A DNA stretch of 64,000 nt, taken from positions 12,624,940 to 12,688,939 of the forward strand of contig NC_080676.1 in the NCBI RefSeq assembly GCF_030445035.2. The letters are read 5' to 3'. The stretch comes from Dasypus novemcinctus (lineage: Eukaryota > Chordata > Mammalia > Cingulata > Dasypodidae). Numbering within the stretch: the first letter of the stretch is position 1; each line of letters opens with the position of its first letter. Positions 11,663 through 23,953 of this stretch are shown piece by piece. The notes under the pieces are model-generated. The model had not been told where the DNA came from, ran no database searches, and saw nothing but the letters and a program-made list of their open reading frames with translations. A program made the position numbers and the translations under genes.

Positions 11663-13803
11663 TCAAGTAATCTAATCGAGGAGAAGTTTCTGTTTATAGA
11701 ATTATTCCAGTTAATATACACAGAAGAAAGGATTGCTAGAATGTCACTATTTTGCAGTCTCTAATGAATTGGCGAGTCTAGACAGTGATCATCAAAATCT
11801 ATGGAAACTTAGTGGAAAAGCTGATGAGGAACTTGGAAAAGCTGATGAGGAACTTGTATAGGGTGGCAACATCTGAACACCCTAATTAGTTTTATAATAA
11901 TGATGCACTTTCAGATATGATGCAATGGAAAGTATCCAGCACCACCTATGAAATGTCTTGCCAAAAATAATAGAACTTGAATCTGGTCAAGCTCTCCTGG
12001 GTCCATTAATAGGAAACACAGGGTACAAAGAAATATGTTAAAGGATATCATGAACAAGCAATCAACAAAATTCAGAATGTGGGCAGTTCTGCAGGATAAA
12101 TGACAGTTGTCTTTAACAAGTTGGAAGGAAAAGGAGGGGGAATCTTAAAAGAGTAAAAGTCATAAGAGATACATCACCTTAAGCAATGTGTCACTTTTGT
12201 TTGTATCCTGATTCGAATATATCAGCTTTAAAAAAGTTGAGATGAAAATTTGAACAGCAGCTTATAAATCAGGTGAATGCCTTGGGTAGTAAACTCATCT
12301 AATTTTTTAATTGCTCCAATATGTAGAAAAACCATAAAAGCACCAATTCCATACTAAGTAAACTATGGTTTACTATTTTATACTATGTTAACTGTAAATC
12401 TGAATTTTAAATAACATTTTAGGGTTCCTAATGTAGCTTTTTCTTTTGAGAGATTATTTGCCCTGGTCACAAAATTAGGATAGTGGCAGAGCTGGGGCTC
12501 AACACTGATGCTCTGGTTCACATCTGCATTCTTTCTTACCATGTTGCAAATTTTAAGTAGAAATAAATAGTTGAAGGCAATAGAATATAAATATGACTGT
12601 AAAAAATTAATGTACAGTTCATCAACTATTATAAATTGGGGAGGGGAAGATTGATGAAGGCCAAGAGAGACATAGGAATCCCCAGTGAGACACAAGGCTA
12701 AGAGAAAGTCAGGTTTATGGGAGAAGTGTGTCAAGAATTAGAGAATTATCTCATTATAGAAAGTGTAACATCTTTTGCCCTTTGACCTTACAACTTAAAT
12801 TACTCTTCCCAATATGAATTTATTAATACATTTTGTCTCTCAAGATCTGCAGCCTTTTCTTTACCTTTTTAAAATTTTATTCTACATAGGTTGAAACCAT
12901 AGGCCATGCCTTGTACTCAAAGTACTGAGACTATAGATGTATAAGAAAGTCTTTATTTTTTCAGGTGACTGACCTTTTAAATGTGTTCAATGATTGTTCA
13001 GTCGGGCTTGTGAGGATTTTGTTGTTAATTTTAGTTTTCCTTTTCTGTTTATATCTCAGATGTCTTCAGTTAATGGCAACTCAGAATATTTGAAGTGGTG
13101 TTAGTATGAAGGCGGTAGATGAAGATAAGACTGGAAGAAGCAATGCCCTTTCAGTATTTTGTTTTAATCCTGGAACAAAGCCTGTGACTTTCCATGGTTA
13201 TTTAGTGGTCTCATTAATTCTCTTTTCCTTTTTGTATTGAAGATATTGATTATTGGTTTTAATTTCTTATATCTTCATACATTTTTAAGCTATTCTAATT
13301 ACTTAATTATATACCTACAGTATCCTAAGGCCTTCTCATGTAGGTTATCTTTCCACCTTTTGAAGAAAAACTTAGTAATATTGGGTGGATGGAAGGGGGA
13401 GGCAAGGAAAACACACCCACTCCCAGTTCTTTAGTTTCTGAGACTTGACATAAGGAAGGTGTGTTTTAAATTATCAATAATTCTAAAAGTCTACCTTTTA
13501 GGATTTATTTTTACTTTCTTTTCCTTAACCTGTATGCCTTTATATTAATCATGTATTAAGTTTTTGCTTTTTCCACTATTACTGGGACACTGCTTTTTGG
13601 TGGTCCTTTCATGTAATGATTTTCTAACAAATTATTTGAAAATGTTTTGGGAAATAGAATAAGATAAGAATTAGGAGGCATTGGTGCAGATTTTGGTTTT
13701 TTGATGCAAGTTCATGATTTTGATGTACTCTTAGTGAGGCTTAATGAAGTTTTGAGAATAGTTCTTCCCTTCCCATCTTCCTCTAGTCCTAATATTTTCC
13801 TTT
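11663..13803. other. Intergenic, mostly unrecognised
   Basis: I see no gene here. The only structure found is the 21-bp tandem duplication at 11814-11855. A minus-strand open frame at 12378-12734 (118 codons) resembles no protein I know. Confidence 0.5.
11814..11855. repeat. 21-bp perfect tandem duplication
   Basis: The unit GGAAAAGCTGATGAGGAACT plus T occurs at 11814-11834 and again at 11835-11855 with no mismatch, so it is recent. Confidence 0.9.
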
Positions 13804-13816
13804 AAAAAATCATTTG

Positions 13817-14038
13817 TGGGAGCAGTTGTAGCTCAGGTGATGGAGCGCCTGCTTCCCACATGGGAGGTCCCAGGTTCGTTCCTGGTGCCTCCTAAAAACA
13901 AAAAACAGACAAGCAAATAAACAAGTAAAACAACTCAAGGGAGCCTATGTGGCTCAGTGGTTGAGCACTGGCTTCCCACATACAAGATCCTGGATTCAAT
14001 TCCCTGCCCTGTACCTTAAAAAAAAAAAAAAAAAAAAA
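13817..14038 (+). mobile_element. DAS-type SINE, short tandem dimer
   Basis: Two short tRNA-like heads are joined by an A-rich linker. Unit 1 at 13817-13923 has GTAGCTCAGGTGATGGAGC and CAGGTTCGTTCCTGG. Unit 2 at about 13939-14020 has TGTGGCTCAGTGGTTGAGC and GGATTCAATTCCC. A poly(A) tail follows. Flanks AAAAAATCATTTG (13804-13816) and ...GGCATTTG (to 14047) form an imperfect target-site duplication. The head keeps a more tRNA-like sequence than the long monomers. Confidence 0.85.
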
Positions 14039-14047
14039 AGGCATTTG

Positions 14048-15359
14048 CTGTTATTAAAGTGTAACTAAAAATCTGAAACACTTGCTTCTCACCTGTCCCC
14101 CAGGGAGAAATATTGTTTCTCTGATGTCATTTGAGAAAGGGCAATTAAGAAGAGAGAAAAGATAGGTATCCTTTAGCTGAAACAAATGCTTAGAAGCTAT
14201 TTCAGAGAGGGAGAGATTCAATCTCTTGACACTTGCCAGTAGTGACTCTAGACAACATTAATGAAACAGTGTCCACATTATTAAAAAAGAATTTCCTCTT
14301 TGACTCTATTACAAGGTTACTGGACAAATGGGGTGATGTATGGAAAAGTACTTTGTAAGCTGTGGAGTGCTATGCAAGTTTATTGTAATAACAAATAAAC
14401 ATTGATGGTTTGCCCAGAGAGAAAGAAGGGACTTCATTCAAGGATTAAATAACTGGCGTCTTGCTAGCTGGCAGAAAATAGTCACTAATGACTATTACTT
14501 CTTTATAACTCAAGTCTAAACTAGTTTTTTTAGCAGAGGGAGAGGCATTCAGCAGATATTTTTAGAAAACTTGCTGCGGTTTAGATGAAATTACCGAAGA
14601 TGTGACTCAGTGTGAGGATTTTAAGTTTCCAAGTTCCTTGCATCATAGGATAATCAATCTATAATCAGTAGGGTAAAAAAAAATCAAACTTTTGCGGGAG
14701 GGTAGAGGTTCCAAGGCTATTTACTGTTGTCAGATTAATTCTTGCTCTTGAAGCTAACTTTTCCATCTTTTATTGAAATATCAAAAGAAGGGAATAATGT
14801 TAGTTACCATGATACTTATGATATGGCTTCTTATTTTCAGCTCACGATTTTATTTGGAATCTTAAATTCATCTCATCAAAAATAAATGGAGCAATTTGAG
14901 AAAATCCCTTTCTGTAGATAATTCTCCCTGGGCCTTTTGTGTCTCTGCATGTCTTAAGAAGAATGGCAGAAGATACTTATTGCCCTTTTTGTAAGTAATT
15001 TTCTCAAAGATCCTTGTGTAACAAAAAGCTTTGGATGATAGACCCTCTGGAACAGAGGGGAGGAAAAAGACACAAAAATGAAATGGGTAACTATTACTTG
15101 TCTTATTGGCAGTTGTCAGTAAAGAAAGCAACATGACAAAATATGTAGGCACATTAATAAATAATGTACCATCCCATCACTACTCTTCATTGGATAGAAA
15201 TGATACCAGTAAAAATTGTAGTGAATCAGATTGTTTTTCTCCTTGGCCTGGCAGAACGCTAGTCTTTGGCTAGGGTTTAGCAGATGAATGGGGGTATGCT
15301 AGAAGGCAAAGACAAATCCCTGGATGGATCCAGACATTTTCTTTGCACCTTTTGATGTT
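14048..15359. other. Intergenic, nothing recognised
   Basis: AT-rich sequence with no supported gene or named repeat. A minus-strand open frame at 14868-15152 (94 codons) has no recognisable similarity. Confidence 0.5.
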
Positions 15360-15613
15360 TATACTAAGCAAAACTTTCAAAAGTAGTAAATGAATATATG
15401 CCCATTAAAATTACCCCTCTTCCTCTCCCTCAGCGCTTTTCTCTTCCAAATAAGTAATTACTGTAAAGGCTGTCTGTGTGAAATATGTATATATATGTGA
15501 GCACACATTACATAACAGAGATCACACTCCAAAAATGGGATCACACTATTTCATGACAGACTTTGCAGATCTTTCCTTTTCAGTCTAAATAGATCTATTT
15601 CATTCTGCTTAAA
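15360..15613 (-). mobile_element. Ancient L1 fragment (left part)
   Basis: The segment with AATGGGATCACACTATTTCA (about 15535) followed by TCTTTCCTTTTCAGTCTAAA matches the antisense of an old L1. It is continued at 15793 after an inserted DNA transposon. Confidence 0.5.
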
Positions 15614-15792
15614 CAGGGGTTAGCAATCGTTTTCTTTAAAGACCAGATAGTAAAGATTTGAGACTTTTCAAGCCATCTAATCTTAGTTGCTGTTACTGAA
15701 CTCTGCCATTATAGAGTGAAAGCAGCCATAGACAACATGTGAGCATGATTGTGTTCCAATAAAGCTTTTTTTATATAAAAACAGGCTGGACT
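15614..15792 (+). mobile_element. hAT (MER1/Charlie-like) DNA transposon fragment
   Basis: It opens with a CAGGGGTTAGCAA-type terminal inverted repeat. It then shows GACCAGATAGTAAAGATTT, ACTCTGCCATTATAG, GCAGCCATAGACAA and GTTCCAATAAAGCTTT, in the order of the MER1/Charlie non-autonomous elements. The right inverted repeat is missing, so it is 3'-truncated. It interrupts an older L1. Confidence 0.75.
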
Positions 15793-16110
15793 TTTGTTCT
15801 AAATGATTGCATAGTATTTTCATGTAAAAATATACCCTGCCTTGTTTCACTATTTGTCTGGTTAACCATCTCCAATTTTTCACTATTAAACACTGGTGCT
15901 GCAAATTCCCCTTATACAAATAACCCTGCGCATGTATGGGTACTTCTATAGGAAGTGAATTTGCTGGGTCAAAGGTGTGCTTATTTAAATATGTAAATGT
16001 AACTGCCAAATTCTCTTCCAAAGACCTTTGCCTCTGTATATACTCTCACAAACAGTGAATGAGAACGGGACTTTCACCCCCTGCCAGCACTGGCTATTAT
16101 TTATTTAGAT
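15793..16110 (-). mobile_element. Ancient L1 fragment (right part)
   Basis: Antisense L1 ORF2 3'-end motifs are visible: ATTGCATAGTATT at about 15807, CTGGTGCTGCAAAT at about 15892, and GAATTTGCTGGGTCAAAGG at about 15957. This continues the element at 15360-15613. Confidence 0.65.
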
Positions 16111-16429
16111 TAATTTATAACAGCTAATCTCAGTTTCTAAAGACATACTTAAAGAACCTCTGGCAGGCTCTTGCACAGATGAAATACAAACCTACAGGTT
16201 ACTCCCATCTGAGGAGTAAGTCTATGCCCAGAATTACTGAACAAGTAATTTTTTCAAAGTTTGGAATAGCAGCTGGAAAAGAGCTAAATGACTATTTGAG
16301 ATGGAAGGAGAGAGACTAAGAAACCCCAGGGATGATCTGGAGCTTGGGAAGGAAAAAGACTGGTGTGAGTATGAGACTGGGAGAAAGGAGGATTAATTAA
16401 AGCTATTAATGTACTTTAAATAATACTAT
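16111..16429. other. Intergenic, nothing recognised
   Basis: No supported gene or repeat. Confidence 0.5.
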
Positions 16430-16640
16430 TCCTCATGAGCATTCACTTGGTGACATGCATTGTGCTAAATACTTTACATCTAATCCTTAAAGTAAGGTAA
16501 GTATGCAATTTTCATTTTACAGATGAGGAGTCAGAGGTCAGGAGAGGTTAAAGTGACGAGCCCATGGTCACAAAGCTAGTCAGCGGTAAAGACAGGATTT
16601 GAATCCAGGGCTCTCTGGATCCAGGCACACCTACTGCCCC
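16430..16640 (-). mobile_element. MIR SINE
   Basis: The antisense of MIR is clear: CATTTTACAGATGAGGAGTC, then GGTTAAAGTGACGAGCCCATG, GGTCACAAAGCTAG and ATTTGAATCCAGG in consensus order. The upstream TGTGCTAAATACTTTACATC fits the MIR 3' part. Diverged and ancient. Confidence 0.85.
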
Positions 16641-18140
16641 TGCCTCCCCACCTCACACTTGACACTGTGCCACCCTGGCGTACAAGTTCCTTGTGTGCAT
16701 TTTTGTTTTTGACCACCACTCTTTTCTAAAGTTGTCTTTGTCCCCTCTTTTCCCTTCCAGGTTTGTGTTGCCCTTGCTTGGACTGGCCTGGTGCTGTGCA
16801 CCTCTGTCAGTTTAGCAGATGTCCACTTAGTGGGGTACAAAGCTTCATTCCCAAAGTCTAAACTGGTGCCTAATGCCGCTGCTGTTATTTTGCTTTCTTC
16901 TTTCCCCTTTGTCTACTCTCGTCGACATATTTCAATGCCAAATTCCTCTCTGCTGAGCTTAGAATTTCTCTTCATCAGGCTTCTCTCTGCTCCAAAAGGA
17001 GGCCCAGTGTTTCCCCGGGGACTAGGGGAAGGTTTAGCTTATGGGGGTGCTTTTCAGAATTGTGTTGACTTCACCAATACACCCTACCTCTACCCTCAGG
17101 CAGAACCTTTCTGTCTCCCTCCTCCCTCTTTTTTTTAATGACCTTGATAGTGGTAACCTCGATCACCTCTCTGAGGTAGTGTTTTTCAGGTTTTTCCACT
17201 ATAAAGTTACTTTCTCCCCGCTTTCCTACTCTGCCCTTTAGAAGCAAGTCACTAAATATAGCCAGCACTGAAGGGGTGGGAAGTTAAGCTCCATATTCTT
17301 GAGAGGGGGGGAGTATCTATGTAAATTACTGCATAGAAGATTAGTTGCTTCTCATTTATTTATTCCATCATTTATTTATATCAGTATAGGCTCGTGGATG
17401 TTTGTTTTATATTTTGGATTATAATCCAGTACCATGTTTTTTATTTTATTGAATAGTTCCAGCTTTAGCCATTGGGACCTCTTCAGGTTGGCGTCTATGT
17501 ACCTTTGACATGCCCCCATCATTGTGTTTCTGGAACATTTTTACTTTCTGGCTCCAGGCTCATCTTCTGTATATCCTGCCCAGCCATAGAATCAGCATCC
17601 CCCAAGGAGACCTTTAAATGGAGAGTGGTATAGAAAGCAAGGTCTGGACCGTGGGTACCCACAATGATGCTGGGGTGTCATTGCTCCTAGCCCCTTTCAG
17701 GGGACAGAGCTGGGAATTATATGAATGTGTATTAATATATGGATACACACATATATAATTATTTATGTATGTCTCCATCTGTGTTAAGCTAAACATGAGT
17801 TCCTACTGACGTCTCCCTAACCCAGTACCATGAAGTTCATTCTAGTCTGTCTCTCTTGTTTATCTGTAACCTTCTACAACAGAAATCTGGCCCCCACCAT
17901 CTGCCACACATTTCTTATTTGTTGAATCTCTGTCATACATGTACAGCAATTTCAGAATTAACCCATATTTTCATGGGAAATAACTTTATCAACCTGAGTA
18001 CATTTATGCACAGCTCCTTTAGTCGTTACAATTTCCAGTCAAAGCATTATTTTCCAAAGTACTTAGGGCATTTGTGTTTTGTTTTTGAAGCTGGGTTGCC
18101 CTGTGTGAAAGAGGAAAAATGTTTTTAAAACATTGTGGTA
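16641..18140. other. Intergenic, nothing recognised
   Basis: I find no supported gene. The open frame at 16791-17138 (115 codons, + strand) has no known domain and no conserved motif, and I treat it as chance. Confidence 0.5.
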
Positions 18141-18520
18141 GGGAAGTGGATGTGGCTCAAGCGATTGAGCTCCCACCTACCACACAGGAGGTCCCGGGGT
18201 TTGGTTCCGGTGGCTCCAGGAGAAGATGAGCACGACAGCATGCTGGTGCAATGGGCAGGCACAGGGAGCTGATGCAGCAAGATTGTGCAACAAGAGACAC
18301 AAAGAAGAAAGACTGATAAAGACAACAAAGCAGGGAGCTGAGGTGGCTCAAGCGACTGAGCACCTCTGTCCCACATGGGAGGTTCCAGGTTCCGTTCCTG
18401 GGGCCTTCTAAAGAGAAGATGGGCAGACAGAGAGCACACAGCACATGGACGCAGAGCAGACAGCGAGTGCAAAACAACAGAGTTGGGGGGGGGGGAATAA
18501 ATAAACCTTTAAAAAAAAAC
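18141..18520 (+). mobile_element. DAS-type SINE, dimer
   Basis: Two tRNA-like heads start at 18141 (GGGAAGTGGATGTGGCTCAA) and 18332 (GGGAGCTGAGGTGGCTCAAG), each followed by an A/G-rich segment. A G-run at 18484-18494 and an A-rich tail follow. The two heads differ at many positions, so the dimer is not a recent tandem duplication. Target-site duplication is unclear. Confidence 0.88.
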
Positions 18521-18534
18521 AAGATTATGATAGA

Positions 18535-19060
18535 TAGTTTGAAATTTGGCCACAATAATGCTTCTCTTCATGTATACAAGTCCTTTTAAAATGTGACTTT
18601 CCCTGCCCCTTCTCCTAAGAAGCAGATTCTGGTTTCCTTACCCCTTGAATCTGGGCTTGGCCTTGCTGGTTGCTTTGGCCACTAGAATGTGGCAGAAGTG
18701 CTGTGGCTTCCAAACCTGGGCATCAAGAGGCCTTACAGTTTGTGCTCTTGACCTCTTGGCACAATGCTGCCACCTGTGAGGGGCCCTGGAGAGCCATAGC
18801 TTAGCTGACAGGCAGTACTCACTGCCAGATATGACAGTGATGCCTTCTTAAACCATCCTGTCTCAGTTGAGGCACCAAAGTACCTTCAGTCACATCGGTG
18901 ATCCCAGACGAGACCAACAGAGGAACTGCTCAGCTGAGCCAGCCTACATTGTTGACCCATTGAATCATGAGCAACTAAAATGGTGGTGGATTTATGCTTA
19001 TTTTTTTAAGCCATTAACTTTGGGGCTAGTTAATTATGCAGCAATAGATAAATGATCCAG
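18535..19060 (+). mobile_element. MaLR (MLT1-like) solitary LTR
   Basis: Characteristic segments occur in consensus order: CTTGAATCTGGGCTTGGCCT (18644), TTTGGCCACTAGAATGTGG (18673), AAGAGGCCTTACAG (18725), CGAGACCAACAGAGGAACTG (18909), and TTTAAGCCATTAACTTTGGG near 19003 before GCAGCAATAGATAA. It is an old non-autonomous endogenous-retrovirus-type LTR with no internal genes. Confidence 0.75.
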
Positions 19061-21600
19061 ACACTCTTTCAGGCTTGGAATTTTTTTAATATTCAAAGAT
19101 CTTCCATTCTTCCCCCTATCTAAATGTTTAGAGGTTGTATTAGATCAGTTAATATAATCCTGAGGCTGGATCTTTAGATTATCAAAAGGTAGCTAGAAAT
19201 TCCATTTGTGTGAATAGATAACCAGTTAAAGCTTCCAACTTGCAGCATGTCCTCAAATATCTTGACCTTGCTGCTTCTTTGTAAACTTAGTTTTAATTTC
19301 TGGATCCAGCTTTAAATTGGAGGCTAGCCATTCTTCTTTCTCTTGCTTCAATTTGTCGCTAGGTTATTAAGTATTTTTTGAATCTTTTGATGTGATGCTT
19401 TTAGTATTTTGCTCTAGAATTGGCCTGAGTCTAGGACAATGCTGACACAGAGTTTCTTAGAGAAACTTGTCGCTTCTCTAGTTTGGGGGATTACCCCATG
19501 GTACTCCGGGCAGGTTTTCTGATAGATGGACTGCCACCCTCTATGAAGAACCATCAAGATACAGGCAATACCTGGATTATGGACACCACCACCTAAACAT
19601 CTGAAAAAGTGGCCATAGCAAGAAATAGGCGTGCTACTGTTTTGTAGAGGTGATTGAATAACACCAAGGGATCACAGCAGAGACCTTGAAAAACACAGAA
19701 CTCATTCCCCTCTTTTTAGAATTTAGGGCCCACAGGGTATCAGAGGTTGAGTCCAGGAGTTTCTGAAATTATTATAAGCAGTGAAAAACTTTGTGCAAAC
19801 AAAATCACTTGTGGAGTCCCAATAGATAGGGCAGATAAATGCAGACGCATCCAACTCCTGTCGTGGACATACCTCACACGAGCCCCGGGGCGCTCCTGAA
19901 AGAGGCAACTTCTCAGAACTGTATTGCTCTGAAAAACACAGTTTAAAAATCATCCATCAAATCTGGTTTCTTCATTTGACACATGAGAAAGCAGACCAGG
20001 AGTGATTTCTGTCAGTCTGCACAAGGCAGAGGCTGGACAATTGGTGGCAGTTTCTGGTCTGGAACTGGACTGCCGGGGCTGGCAGCCCAACTCCAAGCTT
20101 CCTAGCTCTCATTCAATCTCCTCCCACTCATTAATCTTCCATAATTTAACTCCCTGCCATCGATACATGAGGATCTGGGTGTTTTGTTTTTTGTTTTTGT
20201 CATCTTGCCTATTTTATTTTGCTAAGATTTCTTTAAAATAGGTATGCTTTTTATGCCCGTCGTGATAGGATGAAGAATATTTTAAAAGAGCAGTAAATAG
20301 AATGGCGTGAAGCAATCCTTAAAACTAAAAATATCTAGATCTCATTTAATGGTAACCTCAATAAAATTCTAAGAAAAGATGTAAGCATCATTCATTTTCT
20401 TCCTTAATTCTAATATTCTTCTGCCCATGCATACTTTTCTCAAGTACAGATAGTTCAGTCTTGATTTTGAGAAAATAAAACTAAGTTCTGAATTATAAGT
20501 ATGCTGTTACCATCTCTAAAATCCAGGTGAGTCTTGGCAATCATGGGGAAAATTGTTAAGCTCTCTAGATCTTAAGCAGTGCTTTTGTTACTCTGACAAG
20601 CTGTCCAGGTTGTCAAAAACATATCTAAGTAATTTGGTCTCTGGAGAAAAAGTTACTCATGTCATTTCTTTGGGAGAAAAAAATCCTTTCCCCTCCTTTT
20701 CAGAAAACCATTCAGTTGTTTGGATCCCACTTCAAATTTCTGGCAATTATTTCTAAGTATTTTTATTGAACTAGCACTAACTTTTAATTAAGAAACATTT
20801 ACTTACTGCCCTTTTTGGGGTGCCTTCTATGGGAATAAAAAGAATGAGTTATAAAAACTATGAATTCCAGCCATCAGTTTTATATGTATCCTTCATGTAT
20901 GGTTTTAATAAAAATTCTAAAGCTGGATTTTGACAACAAATAAAAGTAATGTTCATATCTGCTTTGTGTTTCCTTTTAAAATACTCTCAAGTTACATCTT
21001 AGGAAATGACTCATCAGATGAGGTTAGCCTTTGAGTTTACATGCCACCTCAGGTTATATTTAGTGCTACTTGTGAAAGATTTTGTGGGTCTGCAGATCTT
21101 TCAACTTTGTTAAAAATTTTTGGCGAGATTTCTTGTGTGTGTGACATTTGTTTCCTCTTGGCAAGTTTCTGACAACTTGATGCTTTTAAAAATATATGCC
21201 TATGATGTGATCTTCAATACTTTTCTGGTACCATTATAATTTTTGACACTAAAAAGTGAGCTGATACCAGGCCTGGAGTTGAACAGAATATATGCTCAGG
21301 CATGTTACCACATTTTGAGATGTTTCCCTCTTTTTGGAGGGCATTTCTATTTGTGAATGAAGGTGCTTAGACTTAAATATATGAAATACTGGAAAGAAAG
21401 GAAAAGTTATGGCCACAGGAACTCATCTTTGATTAACTCGCCACTTGTCTTCAACAAGACCAGGAAGAAATACTGGCACAGTTTTCAGTGACTACTACCA
21501 AATTGTTGAAAAATCACTCTTAAAGGATGGCAAAGGTCTAATCTGAAAAGGTGGGACATACTCATTTTTTTTAAAAATCTGTTTACATTTCAAGTCCTCA
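19061..21600. other. Intergenic, nothing recognised
   Basis: No supported gene. The short CpG-containing piece at 19840-19900 is not long enough to call a CpG island. Open frames of 60-90 codons look random. Confidence 0.5.
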
Positions 21601-21835
21601 GAAAAGCAAGTTCTTTTTCACCATTTTAAGGTGATTTAAGAGGATATCAGTATGGGCTGTCTTATTATGGAACTTACTTGCAAGTTCCAAGTGAAAGTCC
21701 TTAGCTGTTGAACTCTGTCTGAGAAATACAGAAGCATATTCTGCAACAGTCAGTTCATGTGCATCATAATCTTGTACCTTTACATCAACACCAAGTATTA
21801 AGTGATCATTACATTTATATAAAAAAACTACATTG
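21601..21835 (-). other. Coding-like minus-strand open stretch, unidentified
   Basis: An open frame spans 21598-21861 on the minus strand. Its first dozen or so residues come from a DNA-transposon-like sequence (see 21836). The remaining part contains a protein-like segment (LTVAEYASVFLRQSS, HTDILLNHLKMVKKNLLF at the C-terminal end) that is more balanced in composition than neighbouring random frames. I do not recognise the family. It could be a decayed processed gene copy, but no poly(A), intron signal or upstream coding continuation is evident. Confidence 0.2.
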
Positions 21836-21960
21836 TCCAAAATGGAATTTATTAACCACATGTGACTTTGAATTAATGCAAATGAAATAAAATTTAAAAT
21901 TCAGTCCCTCTTCATAGTAGTCACATTTTAAGGCTCATAGTATAGAACATATAGAACATA
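21836..21960 (+). mobile_element. DNA-transposon-like fragment
   Basis: TTGTCCAAAATGGAATTTATT, AACCACATGTGACT, then AAATTTAAAATTCAGTCCCTC resemble the start of a common mammalian non-autonomous DNA transposon ('...tccaatatggtagcc...cacatgtgg...'). The right end is lost. Confidence 0.45.
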
Positions 21961-22869
21961 TGTTCATAATGTGATGGCTCTTTTTTTCGGACATGATTAG
22001 TAATTATTACAATATATTTTAGGGGAAGGTGAAATATGTACATTTAAGTATAACTCCTTTTGACCTCAGTTTGGACACTGTATTTCCCTCTATTACAGGA
22101 AAAATAAACAGGGCTTGATATATATGGGTATCTTTACTTTGCCTTTTTCTTTGTTTTGCTGTTGAAAATACATTTTCCATTTAAAATGTATTTTAACGAC
22201 ATCATTAAAAGTTTGGATAAATGCTGGCTTTCCCCCCTGCCCCCCAGCAGCTACGTTGTAAATAAATAAGTCACCCTGGGTCAGTAGTGAGGTTGGTTGA
22301 AAGAAAAAGAATGATTAGGATATTTCTATGATGCCTACTGAGAAAACGTTCCAATTGTGTGCTTTACTTCGCAGGATACCAGGAAGTAGTCCTTGACAAA
22401 AGTTTCCAATGTGATTTCCATTTGGACTCCATGACCTTAAAAGAACTCTTTCCTTTCTTCTGTCTTATAATGTTCCAGATTTAAGTTCCCTCTGGACCCA
22501 CCTTTCGGTACTTTGCTGAAGCTATAGAGCTGAATCACTGTGAATAATATCTTTATCTTTGAGACTGGGTCAAGCCTGGAGGGTAAGAAAATGCTTCAAA
22601 CTTCAGGTTGAATCAGTCCTTTGGATTTCAGAGGTAGATGTTCCTTGCTGAGAGCAAAAGTGTCTTCCGAAATGTCTTCATCTTAGACAATGGCTGCCTT
22701 CAGGACCGCTGAAACCTCAAGGCAAAGGCTACTTACTTTTGTTAAACATGATTTGGCAGAGAAGCTTTAACCACCACTATTTGCTATAGTATAGCTGGAG
22801 GTGACTGCGGAGTAAATTTAAGAACATGCATTCTCAGATCATATTTAAGCATTTCACTCAAATCTTTTA
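21961..22869. other. Intergenic, nothing recognised
   Basis: No supported gene or repeat. Confidence 0.5.
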
Positions 22870-23075
22870 AAGAATTGTTTGTTGAGTTGTTAGGGCATTT
22901 ACCAAGCTTCAGAATAGAGATTTGGATGCCAGGGTATTTGTGATAGAGTCTTTTTTTTTTTTTTTACCACTGCTGAGCTGAGTGGTCTTGGACAAATCGT
23001 CCAAATCTCTGATTTTCAGATTTCTCCACTTAAAAGGAAGTAGGACTAAATTATACCTAAGGACATTTTCAGCTG
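22870..23075 (+). mobile_element. MIR-like SINE fragment
   Basis: GTGGTCTTGGACAAATC, then CAAATCTCTGATTTTCAG, follow the MIR core order (donor-type 'gtgaccttgggcaa...cctctctgtgcctcag'). A T-run at about 22952-22966 interrupts it. Confidence 0.55.
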
Positions 23076-23410
23076 AACTTTGCTATCAGTTCAAGCTGAT
23101 ATAATTTTACTATGGCATTCAAACTATACTTAAGTACTGTATTTTAGTAATTCTTGAGAATTCCTTGTTCTTTTGGAATGCTAAAAGCCATATCTAATGG
23201 GATAAGTCATATTGGACAAGTAACTGAAAGTTGTTAAATATTTTAAATTACTCTTTCAAAAAATATCTATGCTTCAGGAATTTGGAGTCCATCAGAGTGA
23301 TGCGAAATGAACACCCGTAACTAGAGTGTGAGGCAGGATGAATAGAACCAAAATGAGGGAAGTTCAGACAAAAGACTCCTGAGATCTGGCTCCAGAGAGC
23401 CCTGAGGCTG

Positions 23411-23502
23411 CCCCTTTTTTATTTAGGAGGGGCCAGGGATTGAACCCAGGACCTCATACATGGAAAACAGCTCAGCCACTTCAGCTACATCCACTCCCCA
23501 AA
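23411..23502 (-). mobile_element. DAS-type SINE head fragment
   Basis: Antisense of the short DAS head: TTTAGGAGGGGCCAGGGATT, GAACCCAGGACCTCATACATG, then AGCTACATCCACTCCCC. Only about 90 bp remain. Confidence 0.75.
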
Positions 23503-23763
23503 AGTTTAATTACAGGTACTGTTTTTAAAGCTTTATAAAATTCTTTCTTTTGCACCTTCTTCTAAGTCTTTAAATAGCTATGCATTCCATTAGATCCTAA
23601 ACTCACTAAGGTTCCCATCAGAGTTCTCTCAAATATTGGTAAAACAAAATTATATCCACATTTGAAATAGGGCATAAACATTCACCTGGGGAAAGGTGTG
23701 TGGAGTGAAAATATACCACTGCATTGATTATTTCTTCTCTATGGTGCTTTTCATCATCTAATG

Positions 23764-23949
23764 CAGGGGTTCTTAACACCAGGTCTGTGAGCTTGAATTT
23801 AAGTTCAAAAACATTCTTGGGGACGTATTGGTGCGGGTGTGAAATATTTATTAAATAATACACAGTATAGTGTGGACTTAGTAAGGTGTCTGTGGTTTTC
23901 ACCTGACTGGCAAAGGGGTCCGTGGAACAAAACAGGTTAAGAACCCCTG
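23764..23949. mobile_element. hAT non-autonomous DNA transposon (MITE-like)
   Basis: The element is bounded by 14-bp perfect terminal inverted repeats: CAGGGGTTCTTAAC at 23764 and GTTAAGAACCCCTG ending at 23949. The 8-bp target-site duplication ATCTAATG is found at 23756-23763 and, after a later SINE insertion, at 24385-24392. An 8-bp duplication with CAGGGG ends is the hallmark of hAT elements. At about 190 bp it has no coding capacity. A longer related copy lies at 50388-51280. Confidence 0.88.
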
Positions 23950-23953
23950 ATCT

